Assembly: GCA_947501695.1 (NCBI GenBank)
Contig: CANMWO010000003.1
Location: 583,001-647,000, forward strand
DNA length: 64,000 nt
Reading direction: 5' to 3'
DNA from: an uncultured Sphingomonadaceae bacterium
GTDB taxonomy: Bacteria > Pseudomonadota > Alphaproteobacteria > Sphingomonadales > Sphingomonadaceae
Shown here: in pieces, positions 36,172 through 44,912 of the stretch
Numbering within the stretch: position 1 is the stretch's first letter
Layout of the letters: each line of letters opens with the position of its first letter
The notes under the pieces: model-generated
What the model was told of the DNA's origin: nothing
Database searches by the model: none
The model's input: the letters and a program-made list of their open reading frames with translations, nothing else
Position numbers and translations under genes: made by a program

Positions 36172-37710
36172 TTATGGAGCGCTTTCTCGCAACAGGTTGC
36201 GAAGGTTAGCCAGCTTGATACCGACCACACGCAGCAGAAATATTGCTAAGGCTACATAGAGGGTAAGCATCAATATGCTAACGCTACAAAGGCGAAGAAA
36301 ATAATGCCAATCCCTGATTTGCTCCAGGAAGATGCTGCCTGCGCCATAAGCAGCAGAGCTTGCGGAAACAGTTACAATAAACATCAATAAGAGCTCGCGT
36401 GTAATCAAAACAGGTTTCCATCGACGTAGTAGCCATATCTGGAACACGGAATAAAACAGCGCTCCCGCGACGGCACCCAATGCTATGCCGGCAACACCCA
36501 TTTGCCGCGACAAGACAAAGCTGGCGACGAGATTTACGAGCGCTGCGCCCACGCCGATCATCAAGGGTGTGATTGTTTTTTGATATGAAAAGAACATTCG
36601 GTTGAGTAGCTCACGCATTGAAATGAAAATGATACCTAGGCTGTAAAACCCGAATACTATCGCCGTGTCGGCGATATCTGTCGGAGTGAAGGCCCCCCGG
36701 CCATAGACCAGCGTTACAATTTCTGTCCGCATTGCTAGCGCGACGGCCGCAATGGGTGCTGTTGTCAGCAAAATTATTGACAGGCCTCGCGTAAGAAGTT
36801 TGCCGTTGGCAATATGGTCATTTTTCGCGGCATTGCTGGCCAGCGCAGGAAACAGGAAATAGGATACAAGCCAGGAAAATAGTCCAGCCGCAAACAAAGC
36901 AAGACGGCTTGAATAATTCAGATGAGATATCGCTCCAGAGCCAAAACCCGATGCGATCGAGATACCAATGAAGATATTTAACTGATCTAGCAAAACTGCC
37001 AATGCAATCGGTACCGACAGCAAAGAAAGTCGCTTCCATGTTTGCTCGCTTACGCGCCAGCCTATTTGCATGGAATAAATATGGCGGGTTTGCCATCTCT
37101 GAATTGGTGCCTGTATCACCCAAGCACAAACAGCACCGACAACTGCCACAGCAATGTTATCAAAATAGCTTGCAATGATAATTGCGGCTATCACAATCAT
37201 ATTGTTAGTGACCGGCACGAACAGGGGGGCAATAAATGCTCCATTTGCTTGTTGCAGACTATTCTGCACTCCCACATAGCCTGTAAAAACAAATGCTAGC
37301 GCCATTATCCGAGTAAGATAAGTAGCGAGTTGTTGCGTTTGCAGCGTGGATTCGGGTGCAGAAAGTTGAACAATCTGTTCTGCGAATAGCAAACAAATGA
37401 TCGTTAGTGTGAGCGCTAAATATGAGTAAAGCCTGACTCCTTCTTGACAGAAGTCAACCTCTTCGCACGTATCGGCTCGTTTTAGTTTTATATACTGGGG
37501 TAAAAACGTAGCTGAAATAGTCGCAAAGATTGTCAACCAAATCAGTCCAGGAATCAAATTGGCAATAAAAAAGGCATCACTCGCCATGCCGACGCCAAAA
37601 AAATTTGCCAGCACGATATCTTTAAGAAACGCAAAGATTTTGCCGCTGAGCGATAAAAAAACTGCGGCTATAATTGCCATTCTAATTTGGGTTCTCGAAC
37701 CGTCTGTCAT
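36172..37710 (-). CDS. MurJ/MviN-type flippase, probably the repeat-unit translocase
   Basis: About 512 residues and 13-14 membrane segments. The N terminus (SGKIFAFLKDIVLANFFGVGMASDAFFIANLIP) is the MviN/MurJ signature. In this locus, with a Wzy-like gene immediately upstream and no PST-type Wzx anywhere in the locus, it is the best candidate for moving the lipid-linked repeat unit across the membrane; the alternative is an ordinary MurJ paralogue. The track start (TTG 37740) overlaps the previous stop; ATG 37710 is the first ATG. Confidence 0.82.
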   Translation of the reverse strand: MTDGSRTQIRMAIIAAVFLSLSGKIFAFLKDIVLANFFGVGMASDAFFIANLIPGLIWLTIFATISATFLPQYIKLKRADTCEEVDFCQEGVRLYSYLALTLTIICLLFAEQIVQLSAPESTLQTQQLATYLTRIMALAFVFTGYVGVQNSLQQANGAFIAPLFVPVTNNMIVIAAIIIASYFDNIAVAVVGAVCAWVIQAPIQRWQTRHIYSMQIGWRVSEQTWKRLSLLSVPIALAVLLDQLNIFIGISIASGFGSGAISHLNYSSRLALFAAGLFSWLVSYFLFPALASNAAKNDHIANGKLLTRGLSIILLTTAPIAAVALAMRTEIVTLVYGRGAFTPTDIADTAIVFGFYSLGIIFISMRELLNRMFFSYQKTITPLMIGVGAALVNLVASFVLSRQMGVAGIALGAVAGALFYSVFQIWLLRRWKPVLITRELLLMFIVTVSASSAAYGAGSIFLEQIRDWHYFLRLCSVSILMLTLYVALAIFLLRVVGIKLANLRNLLRESAP

Positions 37711-37736
37711 TTCATCATAATACAAACAATCGCAGA

Positions 37737-39050
37737 TCAATTGGGTAGTCGGTTATATGAGCGCGCTTTCGCCATATAAAGAATTGATATCGTGATCACT
37801 GTAAACAAGTTGCCTGGCGAATGAAGAAGTTGATTGTTCGCGGGCAAGAAAAATGCGCCAAGGGTGAGTAAGGAAAACATCAGAATGGCAAATGGGTTTT
37901 CATACCGTATTGCTGATATCCAAGAGCGAGCGAACAAATAGGCTATAAAACCAAACAGGATGGTCGTACCAGGGAAGGTAAAGTCTGTCGCAAAATGCGT
38001 AAATGCGGTGTGCCATTTGCTTTCCCCCCAGCCTGCTTGAACGCCTGTTTGGAAGAGCAGTGTATTTGGCCATACCCATTCAACCCCGAACACACGATTG
38101 GCAATCACGGACAATGAATAAGAGAAGCCCAAGAAATACGTCCAAGAGTGATTGACCGTGGTGGCCAGTCCTAAACCATAATAGCCTTGCGAGAGGTAGC
38201 TAAGAAAAACGGTCAACGAAAAACCCATATCGGGGCCGAAAACCTTAAAAATGGGATGATCAACGTCAATCGCGATATTGTTAAGGGATTTTTGGTTGTA
38301 GTTAAATGCATCAGTAGACAATGCCGCATAGCGCTGCGCCAATATAAAGGCAAAAATAAATATAGATAAAATTCCGGAAAATATTCCAATAATTAAAGTC
38401 CGTAATTTGATTCCTTGATTTGTAACTCCTTTCTTTATTGCTACTATAGCAATGATATATATAATTGTATCGCCAAGCTGTTTTTGTTTTCCTGAACCTA
38501 GAACATAGAAAATAAGCGAACCTACCAATACGAATAGCACGGCCAGTTTTTCTGCTTTTGTGAGCGTCCTAAAATAATATAGCCCCCAAATATTCGTTAT
38601 GAATGCAAATGGCAGCCCGAAGGAATATATTAGAAATTGCAGACCGTAAGTTCCGCTATTTCGTTCGTAACCTTCATATCCATCCAAGTAGGTGGCGCCT
38701 ATGGCGGTAATATCGGTATTAAAATTGCCTTCGAAAAGGGCTGCGGAAACAACAAAAATAAGTGATATCGCGGAAATGAAGAGAGATATCCGGAAGAGTT
38801 TACTGACGAATTGAGTGTTCATTTTCGTATTTGGTTTAGGCATTTTAGTCGGCAGCCGGACGCCATTGATAAAACCAAATGCAATCGTAGTCATTGTTGC
38901 CACCATGAAAAAAACGGTATTCCAAACTGGAAAGTTAAAATAAATGGTGGGACCGAAAATAGCTATTAGTAAAGTGATGGTTAGATAGGCCAGCAAAAAA
39001 CGCAGCGGAGCATAGGCCATTATGGGTAACGGTGCTCTCAAATGTTTCAT
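37737..39050 (-). CDS. Wzy-like oligosaccharide repeat-unit polymerase
   Basis: 437 residues with about 12 membrane segments and a large periplasmic loop (about 255-345, with SYLSQGYYGLGLA and TLLFQTGVQAGWGESKWHTAF). The pattern matches O-antigen/repeat-unit polymerases, whose sequence identity is usually low, so assignment rests on topology and position between acyltransferase and flippase genes. The gene is strongly AT-rich relative to the core genes, as Wzy genes usually are. It overlaps the acyltransferase gene by 4 bases. Confidence 0.78.
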   Translation of the reverse strand: MKHLRAPLPIMAYAPLRFLLAYLTITLLIAIFGPTIYFNFPVWNTVFFMVATMTTIAFGFINGVRLPTKMPKPNTKMNTQFVSKLFRISLFISAISLIFVVSAALFEGNFNTDITAIGATYLDGYEGYERNSGTYGLQFLIYSFGLPFAFITNIWGLYYFRTLTKAEKLAVLFVLVGSLIFYVLGSGKQKQLGDTIIYIIAIVAIKKGVTNQGIKLRTLIIGIFSGILSIFIFAFILAQRYAALSTDAFNYNQKSLNNIAIDVDHPIFKVFGPDMGFSLTVFLSYLSQGYYGLGLATTVNHSWTYFLGFSYSLSVIANRVFGVEWVWPNTLLFQTGVQAGWGESKWHTAFTHFATDFTFPGTTILFGFIAYLFARSWISAIRYENPFAILMFSLLTLGAFFLPANNQLLHSPGNLFTVITISILYMAKARSYNRLPN

Positions 39051-39592
39051 TTTGAATTTGTCCCGATACCAAAGATGCGCTTGTATTCTCTAATTTTGGC
39101 ATCTCCTAGAATGTGGCCTATTTCTAGAGAATCTTTTCTGGCCTTCTCAATATAATCGGCGGTGTTTTTTATAAACTGAGCGGGGTTTCCGCCAACGATC
39201 GTCCCATCTGGTACGTCTTTTGTGACGACTGCATTAGCGGCAATTATACAGTTTTCGCCAATTGTAACTCCTTTTAAAATAACAGCCCCAGCACCAATGA
39301 AGCAATTGTTTTTAACAACAATTGGTGCAGCAAGATCTAATGAAGGATTTTCTTTCCTAAAGGGAAGCACCCCACCGTCATGGCAAATAAATTTTGCACC
39401 AACACTTATAAAAATATTGTCATGTAGCGTAACTAGAAATGGTTCCGAGCTGAACATTTCATAACTTGAACCATAAATTGTTACTTTACCCTTCATTATG
39501 ACACCGATTTTTGCGGCGAATTTCACTGGTGATAACTTAGCTTGAAGAACGGAAACCGGAAATCTAATCAAGCGCTTTAAACGATATAGCAA
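39047..39592 (-). CDS. Left-handed beta-helix acyltransferase (CatB/WbbJ-like)
   Basis: 181 residues with hexapeptide repeats from about 55 to 160 (APIVVKNNCFIGAGAVILKGVTIGENCIIAANAVVTKDVPDGTIVGGNPAQFI), the family fold of xenobiotic and sugar acetyltransferases. Probably O-acetylates a sugar of the polymer. It is the first gene of a minus-strand group with the polymerase and flippase. Confidence 0.85.
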   Translation of the reverse strand: MLYRLKRLIRFPVSVLQAKLSPVKFAAKIGVIMKGKVTIYGSSYEMFSSEPFLVTLHDNIFISVGAKFICHDGGVLPFRKENPSLDLAAPIVVKNNCFIGAGAVILKGVTIGENCIIAANAVVTKDVPDGTIVGGNPAQFIKNTADYIEKARKDSLEIGHILGDAKIREYKRIFGIGTNSK

Positions 39593-39934
39593 TCTAAGGG
39601 ACCTTCCTAAGCATTTGTAAACTTCACGCGGAATCTCAAAACCATTAGCCGAGGCAAAGTTTGATAGATAGGCTTTCGCTCAAAAACCAACAACTAGTGG
39701 AAACAGAATTCCAAGTCGATAGTTTTACGGCCAGTTTGCCGAAGGCGCTAACTATAAATATGAGGCTAAGCGGACTTGTAAATTGGAGGTTCTCCAAATT
39801 GATAATCTATCAATGAGCGCAAAAGTTGATATAGAAAGTACAAGTCCATCCCACATCTTTACCCTTTGCTTGCATTTGGAGACACAGATATCTAATGGGC
39901 TGGGAGCTGATCATTCTCGACTAAGGAAAATGCG
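39593..39934. other. Divergent intergenic region, 342 bases
   Basis: AT-rich stretch between the acyltransferase (minus) and oxygenase (plus) genes. It must hold the promoters of both groups. No ORF with recognisable sequence, no clear repeat and no defined promoter pair that I would call with confidence. Confidence 0.5.
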
Positions 39935-40720
39935 ATGGCGGGCGTTAGCCAGACGAATCTCAAAATTATAGCCCAGGACTGCGTCGACAAAATTTCTGGG
40001 GAAAAAGCAGAAGGCGAGTTCTTTAACGAGCCCTTTAAACATCTTGTAATTGATAATTTTCTTCCTGCCGAATTGGCCGATCAATGTCTTGACAGTTTTC
40101 CAAGCGTGGCAGACGGAGAATGGGACCAATCCAATGATGAGGATATTGAAGTAAAGTACCGGTCTAGGTGGCAATCCGAATTTGATATTCCAGAAAATAT
40201 AGTTGACGTCGTGCGTCTTATGAATTCGGCACCTTTTCTTCGCGCGATGGGAGAGAAATTTGGTATCCCCAAAATAGTTCCAGATCCCTATTTTGCCGGC
40301 GGAGGATTGAACGTGTCTGTGAAAGGTGGACTTCTTGGCGCCCATGTTGATGGGAACTACCATGACCCAACGGGTCTCAACCGGCGTTTGAACGCTCTGA
40401 TCTACTTGAATCCCGAGTGGAAGCCCGAATGGGGGGGGGCATTTGGGATTTATGACTCAGAAGGCCAAGAGTGTGTCAAAAAAATTGCACCTTTGCATAA
40501 TAGGTTGATAATATTTGACACCCATGATTATAGCTTCCACGGTTTTCCTGAAGCTATTAACTTTCCGGACGAACACCCTCGCCGTTCGATTATTCTCTAT
40601 TATTACACAAAGGCGGCCAGGCCAGAATCTCAAACAATCGTCGACAAACCGCATAGTGCCCTCTGGGTAAAAAGAGGCCTTAAAGACAAGCGCGGCAACA
40701 CGAGCCGTCAGTTCACTTAA
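39935..40720 (+). CDS. 2-oxoglutarate/Fe(II)-dependent oxygenase
   Basis: 261 residues. The double-stranded beta-helix core shows the iron ligands His137 and Asp139 (GAHVDGNYHD), distal His202 (DYSFHGFP) and a 2-oxoglutarate-binding arginine at 216/217 (HPRRSIILYYY). The family hydroxylates protein, lipid or sugar substrates; here, in a polysaccharide locus and 40 bases before a TylF-like methyltransferase, a glycan or its lipid carrier is the likely substrate (inference). AAGGAAAA ribosome site. A run of nine G interrupts codons 166-169 and makes the frame sensitive to slippage. Confidence 0.85.
   Translation: MAGVSQTNLKIIAQDCVDKISGEKAEGEFFNEPFKHLVIDNFLPAELADQCLDSFPSVADGEWDQSNDEDIEVKYRSRWQSEFDIPENIVDVVRLMNSAPFLRAMGEKFGIPKIVPDPYFAGGGLNVSVKGGLLGAHVDGNYHDPTGLNRRLNALIYLNPEWKPEWGGAFGIYDSEGQECVKKIAPLHNRLIIFDTHDYSFHGFPEAINFPDEHPRRSIILYYYTKAARPESQTIVDKPHSALWVKRGLKDKRGNTSRQFT
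40431..40439 (+). repeat. Nine-G homopolymer inside the oxygenase gene
   Basis: The run encodes W166-G167-G168 and the first base of A169. With eight G the frame stops about 25 codons later (TGA at ...ATA GGT TGA); with ten G it stops after about 8 codons. Both products lack His202 and Arg216/217. Confidence 0.9.
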
Positions 40721-40760
40721 CTTTCCTCAATATTCCAACATCAACCGGAAGAGAGACAAA

Positions 40761-41561
40761 ATGTCTTTACTAGAACGAGCATTCCATTTGGCTCACGATA
40801 TATTCCCAGAAGGCGGCGCCTGTTTCGAATTCGGTGTTTTTCGGGGTAGTTCATATGTTTATCAGGCCGAACAGATAAAGAAATATTATCCTTCAAGTTC
40901 CATCGCTGGTTTTGACTCCTGGCAAGGCCTCCCGGATGAAACCGAAGGTGTATGGATTCCAGAAAGACATGCTCGGGGTGAATACGCCGCGCCGAAAGAC
41001 GAAGTCCTGAGAAAACTAGATCTTATCGGAGTGATACCCGATGATAAGCAGTTCCGGTTAATCGACGGATTTTATTCCGATAGTCTTGTTCCTGAACTTC
41101 GCGAAACATTTGACCCCTTGATTTTCGTTAACATTGACGTTGATATTTACGTTTCGACAATTGAGTTGCTTGATTTTATCGAACCCATGCTCCGCCCCGG
41201 TGTCGTTCTTTATTGGGATGATTGGAAAGACCCGCGTGATGTTCATGGTGAGTCATGGGGTGAACATAAGGCTTGGGATGACTGGACCGAAAGCCGTCCC
41301 CGGTTGGAAACGGTTTATGTCGGATCAAACTCTGCCAACCAACAGGTGATGGTCGTCACTGCGGTGGAAGGTGAAAATGACCGGATGTCAGATGCTGCAA
41401 TTACAGCTATTCTCGATAGGTTTAAAAAATTCGACGACAATCCCCCAGAGCTTCGCAAAATACCCAAAACTGACGCAGTCATTCTATCCTTGAAGCAACG
41501 GATATCAGCCATTCCGCTGCTTGGTTCTATTGCGAAGGCCACATATCGGATTTTCCGTTAG
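40761..41561 (+). CDS. TylF/MycF-type SAM-dependent O-methyltransferase
   Basis: 266 residues. Class I methyltransferase fold with ACFEFGVFRGSS as the SAM loop, AGFDSWQGLPD, and the paired acidic residues of the metal site in IFVNIDVDIY and LYWDDWKDP, as in macrocin O-methyltransferase. Such enzymes methylate sugar hydroxyls. It follows the oxygenase on the same strand, suggesting hydroxylation and methylation of the same or neighbouring positions, or end-capping of the chain. Confidence 0.82.
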   Translation: MSLLERAFHLAHDIFPEGGACFEFGVFRGSSYVYQAEQIKKYYPSSSIAGFDSWQGLPDETEGVWIPERHARGEYAAPKDEVLRKLDLIGVIPDDKQFRLIDGFYSDSLVPELRETFDPLIFVNIDVDIYVSTIELLDFIEPMLRPGVVLYWDDWKDPRDVHGESWGEHKAWDDWTESRPRLETVYVGSNSANQQVMVVTAVEGENDRMSDAAITAILDRFKKFDDNPPELRKIPKTDAVILSLKQRISAIPLLGSIAKATYRIFR

Positions 41562-41580
41562 TGAGAGAAATACATAAAGT

Positions 41581-42855
41581 TCAAGATGCTTCTAAGGCGT
41601 AAAGCCAGTCTTCAACGGGCGAAATGAAAGATTGATAGTGAAAGACCTTTGAATTGTAGCAATAGGACTTCATCGCGTTGACTTGGCTATCTGATTGGGC
41701 AAATAGTTCGACAATCTTTGCAGCAGCTTTATCGAAGTCAGTGATTTCAACCAGGTGACAGGTCTGTTGCTCAATTAAATATTGTGAGCTGCTGGGCATT
41801 GGATTGGTTATAACAGGTGTACCGTAGCTGATTGATTCAGAGAGTTTTCCTGGAAAACCTGCGAGGTTTGTTCGCGTTTCTTTGCGGAAAAATATCGAGA
41901 ACGCGGCCTTTGGCAGCGTTTCCAAGAGTATTTTACGAGGCTGGCGACCATGGAAGCTAAGGTCATCCTGCATATCATCCAGTATCGTAACTTGCTCGGG
42001 AACGAGTTCCCGATACTGGTCAAGATCGACACCATATAGATCCATATGAAATCTGGCACCTAGAAGCTTGGCGCGGTGCAATACATCAAAGACCCAGTCC
42101 AATCGATCTTTCATGCCATCGGCAGATTCAGAGACGCTAGCTTTATCAAATCCGGTACCCGCAAAGAAGAGTCTGGTAATGCCGTTTGAACGATCCACTA
42201 TTGGTGTCTGCTCGGTTCTATTGGGTGCCATTAAAGTAGGGATTTCAACGATCGGTTTTCGGCTTGATCTATAGAAGCCTGATATAAATGGTGAGGTAGT
42301 GATCAATCCATCCATTCGCCAATTGACGTAGTGCATTCTCAACATCACATCCAAATTTTTTACAATGCCCGACACGCTGCCCCAATGGCGTTTGCTGTAC
42401 CATTCGGTGCAGTCGGCAACGGCGAGAGCGCCATGTTGTCTTGCCAAATGTGCTATACGCCATTGCGATACGGCAGGATGGTTATAGCAAATGACAGTAT
42501 GCAGATTGGCTATATCGGTCAGCAAAATCAGTTTTCGCAGGGGTGCGTCAGATAAAATCTGTCTAAGCCAATTGACTTGGTTGCTAGGATATCCCATTTC
42601 CCAGGCTTCGAGACCGCTCTCCCCCGATTCAGCTGGATAAAGATGGCCATTTGCTTGGCGATTTTTGCTCAGTCCGACCAGCAGTACTCGGTATCCGAGC
42701 TTTTGAAAAATTTGCGCGTTGGTTATCACGCGCTGCGCCGCGGCATTTTTGTCGGGGAGTTCAAAGCCGCCGATATAAACTATCGTACGGCGAGTATCGA
42801 CTGCTTCTGCTTTCTGGCCAGTCTTATTGTACCTGTCTATCTCAGATATAGTCAT
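41581..42855 (-). CDS. Glycosyltransferase, GT-B fold
   Basis: About 424 residues from ATG 42855. The N-terminal part has IVYIGGFELPDKNAAAQRVITNAQIF, a typical glycosyltransferase family 4-like opening, and the C-terminal part has FPGKLSESISYGTPVITN, the nucleotide-sugar-binding region. The E-x7-E pattern is not obvious. Donor and acceptor unknown; probably extends the repeat unit. The chosen start overlaps the 2-epimerase gene by 14 bases; the track start at 42900 would overlap more. Confidence 0.75.
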   Translation of the reverse strand: MTISEIDRYNKTGQKAEAVDTRRTIVYIGGFELPDKNAAAQRVITNAQIFQKLGYRVLLVGLSKNRQANGHLYPAESGESGLEAWEMGYPSNQVNWLRQILSDAPLRKLILLTDIANLHTVICYNHPAVSQWRIAHLARQHGALAVADCTEWYSKRHWGSVSGIVKNLDVMLRMHYVNWRMDGLITTSPFISGFYRSSRKPIVEIPTLMAPNRTEQTPIVDRSNGITRLFFAGTGFDKASVSESADGMKDRLDWVFDVLHRAKLLGARFHMDLYGVDLDQYRELVPEQVTILDDMQDDLSFHGRQPRKILLETLPKAAFSIFFRKETRTNLAGFPGKLSESISYGTPVITNPMPSSSQYLIEQQTCHLVEITDFDKAAAKIVELFAQSDSQVNAMKSYCYNSKVFHYQSFISPVEDWLYALEAS

Positions 42856-43990
42856 GAATCCTGACTCCGTCCCAATCGTTGGACAGCTTGGCGGTCCCAA
42901 CGATCAGTTTGACCACGCGCTCTGACGTATTAGTCACTTTATAATCTTGCGGGATGTCATGGGGTTTCCCACTCTCCCGTCGTTCGGCATATAATGATGT
43001 CACAAGTTCGATGGCGCGAAGAATCGTGTCCTGGTTCAAACCGGTATTGACAATATTTCCGGTATCCATAGCCTCTGGCCGCTCGATTGCGTCACGCGGT
43101 GTTATAGCCGGGAAGTCGAGAATTGCACTTTCTTCAGATATCGTTCCGCTGTCAGAAATCGCACAAAAAGAGCTCATTTGCAGTTGGTTATAGTCATGAA
43201 AGCCAAACGGCTTCATATCACGTATGCGTTTATCCAAGTCGATATGTTCCAACTGGTCGAACCGTGATTTTGTCCGCGGATGAGTCGAAATAATAATCGG
43301 GAAGTCATATTTTTCAGCTATTACGTTTAGCGTGGCTACAAGCGAAAGCAGGCGTTCCTTGCTATCTACATTTTCTTCACGGTGCATCGAAACAACAAAA
43401 TATTTACCTTTTTCCAGACCCAATTCATCCAATATATTTGATGATCCAATCTGCGATCGATATCGGTTTAAGACTTCGAGCATTGGGGACCCTGTGACGT
43501 ATATCCTGCGTGGATGAATCCCTTCGGCTAGAAGATTGCGCCTCGCATGCTCTGTATAGGGCAAGTTGAAATCGCTAATATGATCCACCATTCGGCGATT
43601 GGTTTCTTCTGGTACATTGCGATCAAAGCTACGATTGCCAGCTTCCATATGATAAATAGGTATTTTCATACGTCGCGCCATCAATGCGGAGATAGCGCTG
43701 TTTGTATCGCCAAGAACTAACAAAGCATCAGGGCGGTTGTCGTTGAGAACTTGTTCTGATTTGAGCAACACGTCGCCTAGAACAGCGCCTAAGCTTGCGG
43801 TATTCACCTTCATGAAGACGTCAGGTTTCCGGACACCCAAATCGTTGAAAAATACTTCGTTTAACTCGTAATCATAATTCTGACCTGTATGTACCAATTG
43901 ATGATCACAAACTTGATCAAGGAGAGCGATTGTTGGAGCGAGGCGAATAATCTCGGGACGCGTGCCAACGATTGTTGTGACTTTAAGCAT
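42842..43990 (-). CDS. UDP-N-acetyl-amino-sugar 2-epimerase (FnlC/WbjD/WbvD type)
   Basis: 382 residues from ATG 43990 (MLKVTTIVGTRPEII). Non-hydrolysing UDP-GlcNAc 2-epimerase fold with the HTGQNYDYELNEVFF, GDTNSAISA and HMEAGNRSFD segments seen in the 6-deoxy-L-sugar branch rather than in WecB. It is the third gene of a dehydratase-reductase-epimerase set and overlaps the reductase by 8 bases. Its job is the final C2 inversion giving UDP-L-FucNAc or UDP-L-QuiNAc. Confidence 0.85.
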   Translation of the reverse strand: MLKVTTIVGTRPEIIRLAPTIALLDQVCDHQLVHTGQNYDYELNEVFFNDLGVRKPDVFMKVNTASLGAVLGDVLLKSEQVLNDNRPDALLVLGDTNSAISALMARRMKIPIYHMEAGNRSFDRNVPEETNRRMVDHISDFNLPYTEHARRNLLAEGIHPRRIYVTGSPMLEVLNRYRSQIGSSNILDELGLEKGKYFVVSMHREENVDSKERLLSLVATLNVIAEKYDFPIIISTHPRTKSRFDQLEHIDLDKRIRDMKPFGFHDYNQLQMSSFCAISDSGTISEESAILDFPAITPRDAIERPEAMDTGNIVNTGLNQDTILRAIELVTSLYAERRESGKPHDIPQDYKVTNTSERVVKLIVGTAKLSNDWDGVRIHDYI

Positions 43991-44912
43991 TTGAAAAATC
44001 CGTACGGGCACGGGTTACCGCCGTGTCAGGATAGAATTTGGCGAAGCCAATTAACTGCGATATCATTTCATCCCAAGAGGGCTGCTGGTAACCAGTTTTA
44101 TCCGCGAATTTGTGACCATCCAGTGACCTGTCGAGTACAAGCTGCCCGTCGGCTTCTATTTCTGCGATACTTTTAAAATGTTGTTTGAACTTTGATATCA
44201 GATCGAACTTTGATATCTTTGGTCCTGTTACATGGTAAATTCCATATAGATTTTGCCTCGGATCAATAAAATATTGATCAATAGTTTTCGCTAACTGTAA
44301 GTTAGTGAGTCCCGAAAAATAGGCGTTGGTGAATCCATTTATTACACTGGATTGATCAAGAAACCAGGCTAGTAATCCTCGTCGTGAAGAGAGTTCAAAG
44401 CCTACTGGGGAAGTCCGTATAGTAACGGAGTCGCTTTCATTCACAACTTCGCCCAGGGCTTTGCTCAGCCCATAAAATGTTTTGGCGTTAACACGATTAT
44501 CTTCGGTATAGTTACCGTCATCACCGTCAAACACACAGTCCGTGCTTAAATGGATGAAACGGGCTCCAAATTCTCTCGACATCTTATGAAGCCGATGCGG
44601 CAACAGTGCGTTGGCAGGTAAAGCCGTGAGTGGATCTTCACCGTTTTCGATGTGGGCCGTAGCACCAGCGCAGTTGATCACAACATCAGGGCATGCGTTG
44701 GCAAAAAGCATCTCGAGAGATTTATCATCATCGATATCGCCTGTAATGAATAGGCTTTTGCGACGGTTCGGATCAAAGGCCTCAATATCACGGCGGCTTC
44801 TTAGCGAACCGATCACTTCATTTTGGGTATGCGTGGTGAAATATGTCCACATACAGTAGCCGATCATGCCATCGGCTCCGACGACAAGTATCCTCAACGG
44901 TCTTTCCTCCAA
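43983..44912 (-). CDS. RmlD-like UDP-4-keto-sugar reductase (WbvR-like)
   Basis: 309 residues, SDR fold: ILVVGADGMIGYCMW for NAD(P)H, FIHLSTDCVFDGDDGNYTE, and Y-x3-K in FYGLSKALGE. The overall form is that of RmlD dTDP-4-dehydrorhamnose reductase. The FucNAc-pathway counterpart CapF/FnlB is longer and carries a C-terminal cupin domain, which is absent here; the RmlD-like form is the one described for the L-RhaNAc/L-QuiNAc branch (WbvR). It overlaps the dehydratase gene by 19 bases. Confidence 0.8.
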   Translation of the reverse strand: MEERPLRILVVGADGMIGYCMWTYFTTHTQNEVIGSLRSRRDIEAFDPNRRKSLFITGDIDDDKSLEMLFANACPDVVINCAGATAHIENGEDPLTALPANALLPHRLHKMSREFGARFIHLSTDCVFDGDDGNYTEDNRVNAKTFYGLSKALGEVVNESDSVTIRTSPVGFELSSRRGLLAWFLDQSSVINGFTNAYFSGLTNLQLAKTIDQYFIDPRQNLYGIYHVTGPKISKFDLISKFKQHFKSIAEIEADGQLVLDRSLDGHKFADKTGYQQPSWDEMISQLIGFAKFYPDTAVTRARTDFSNA

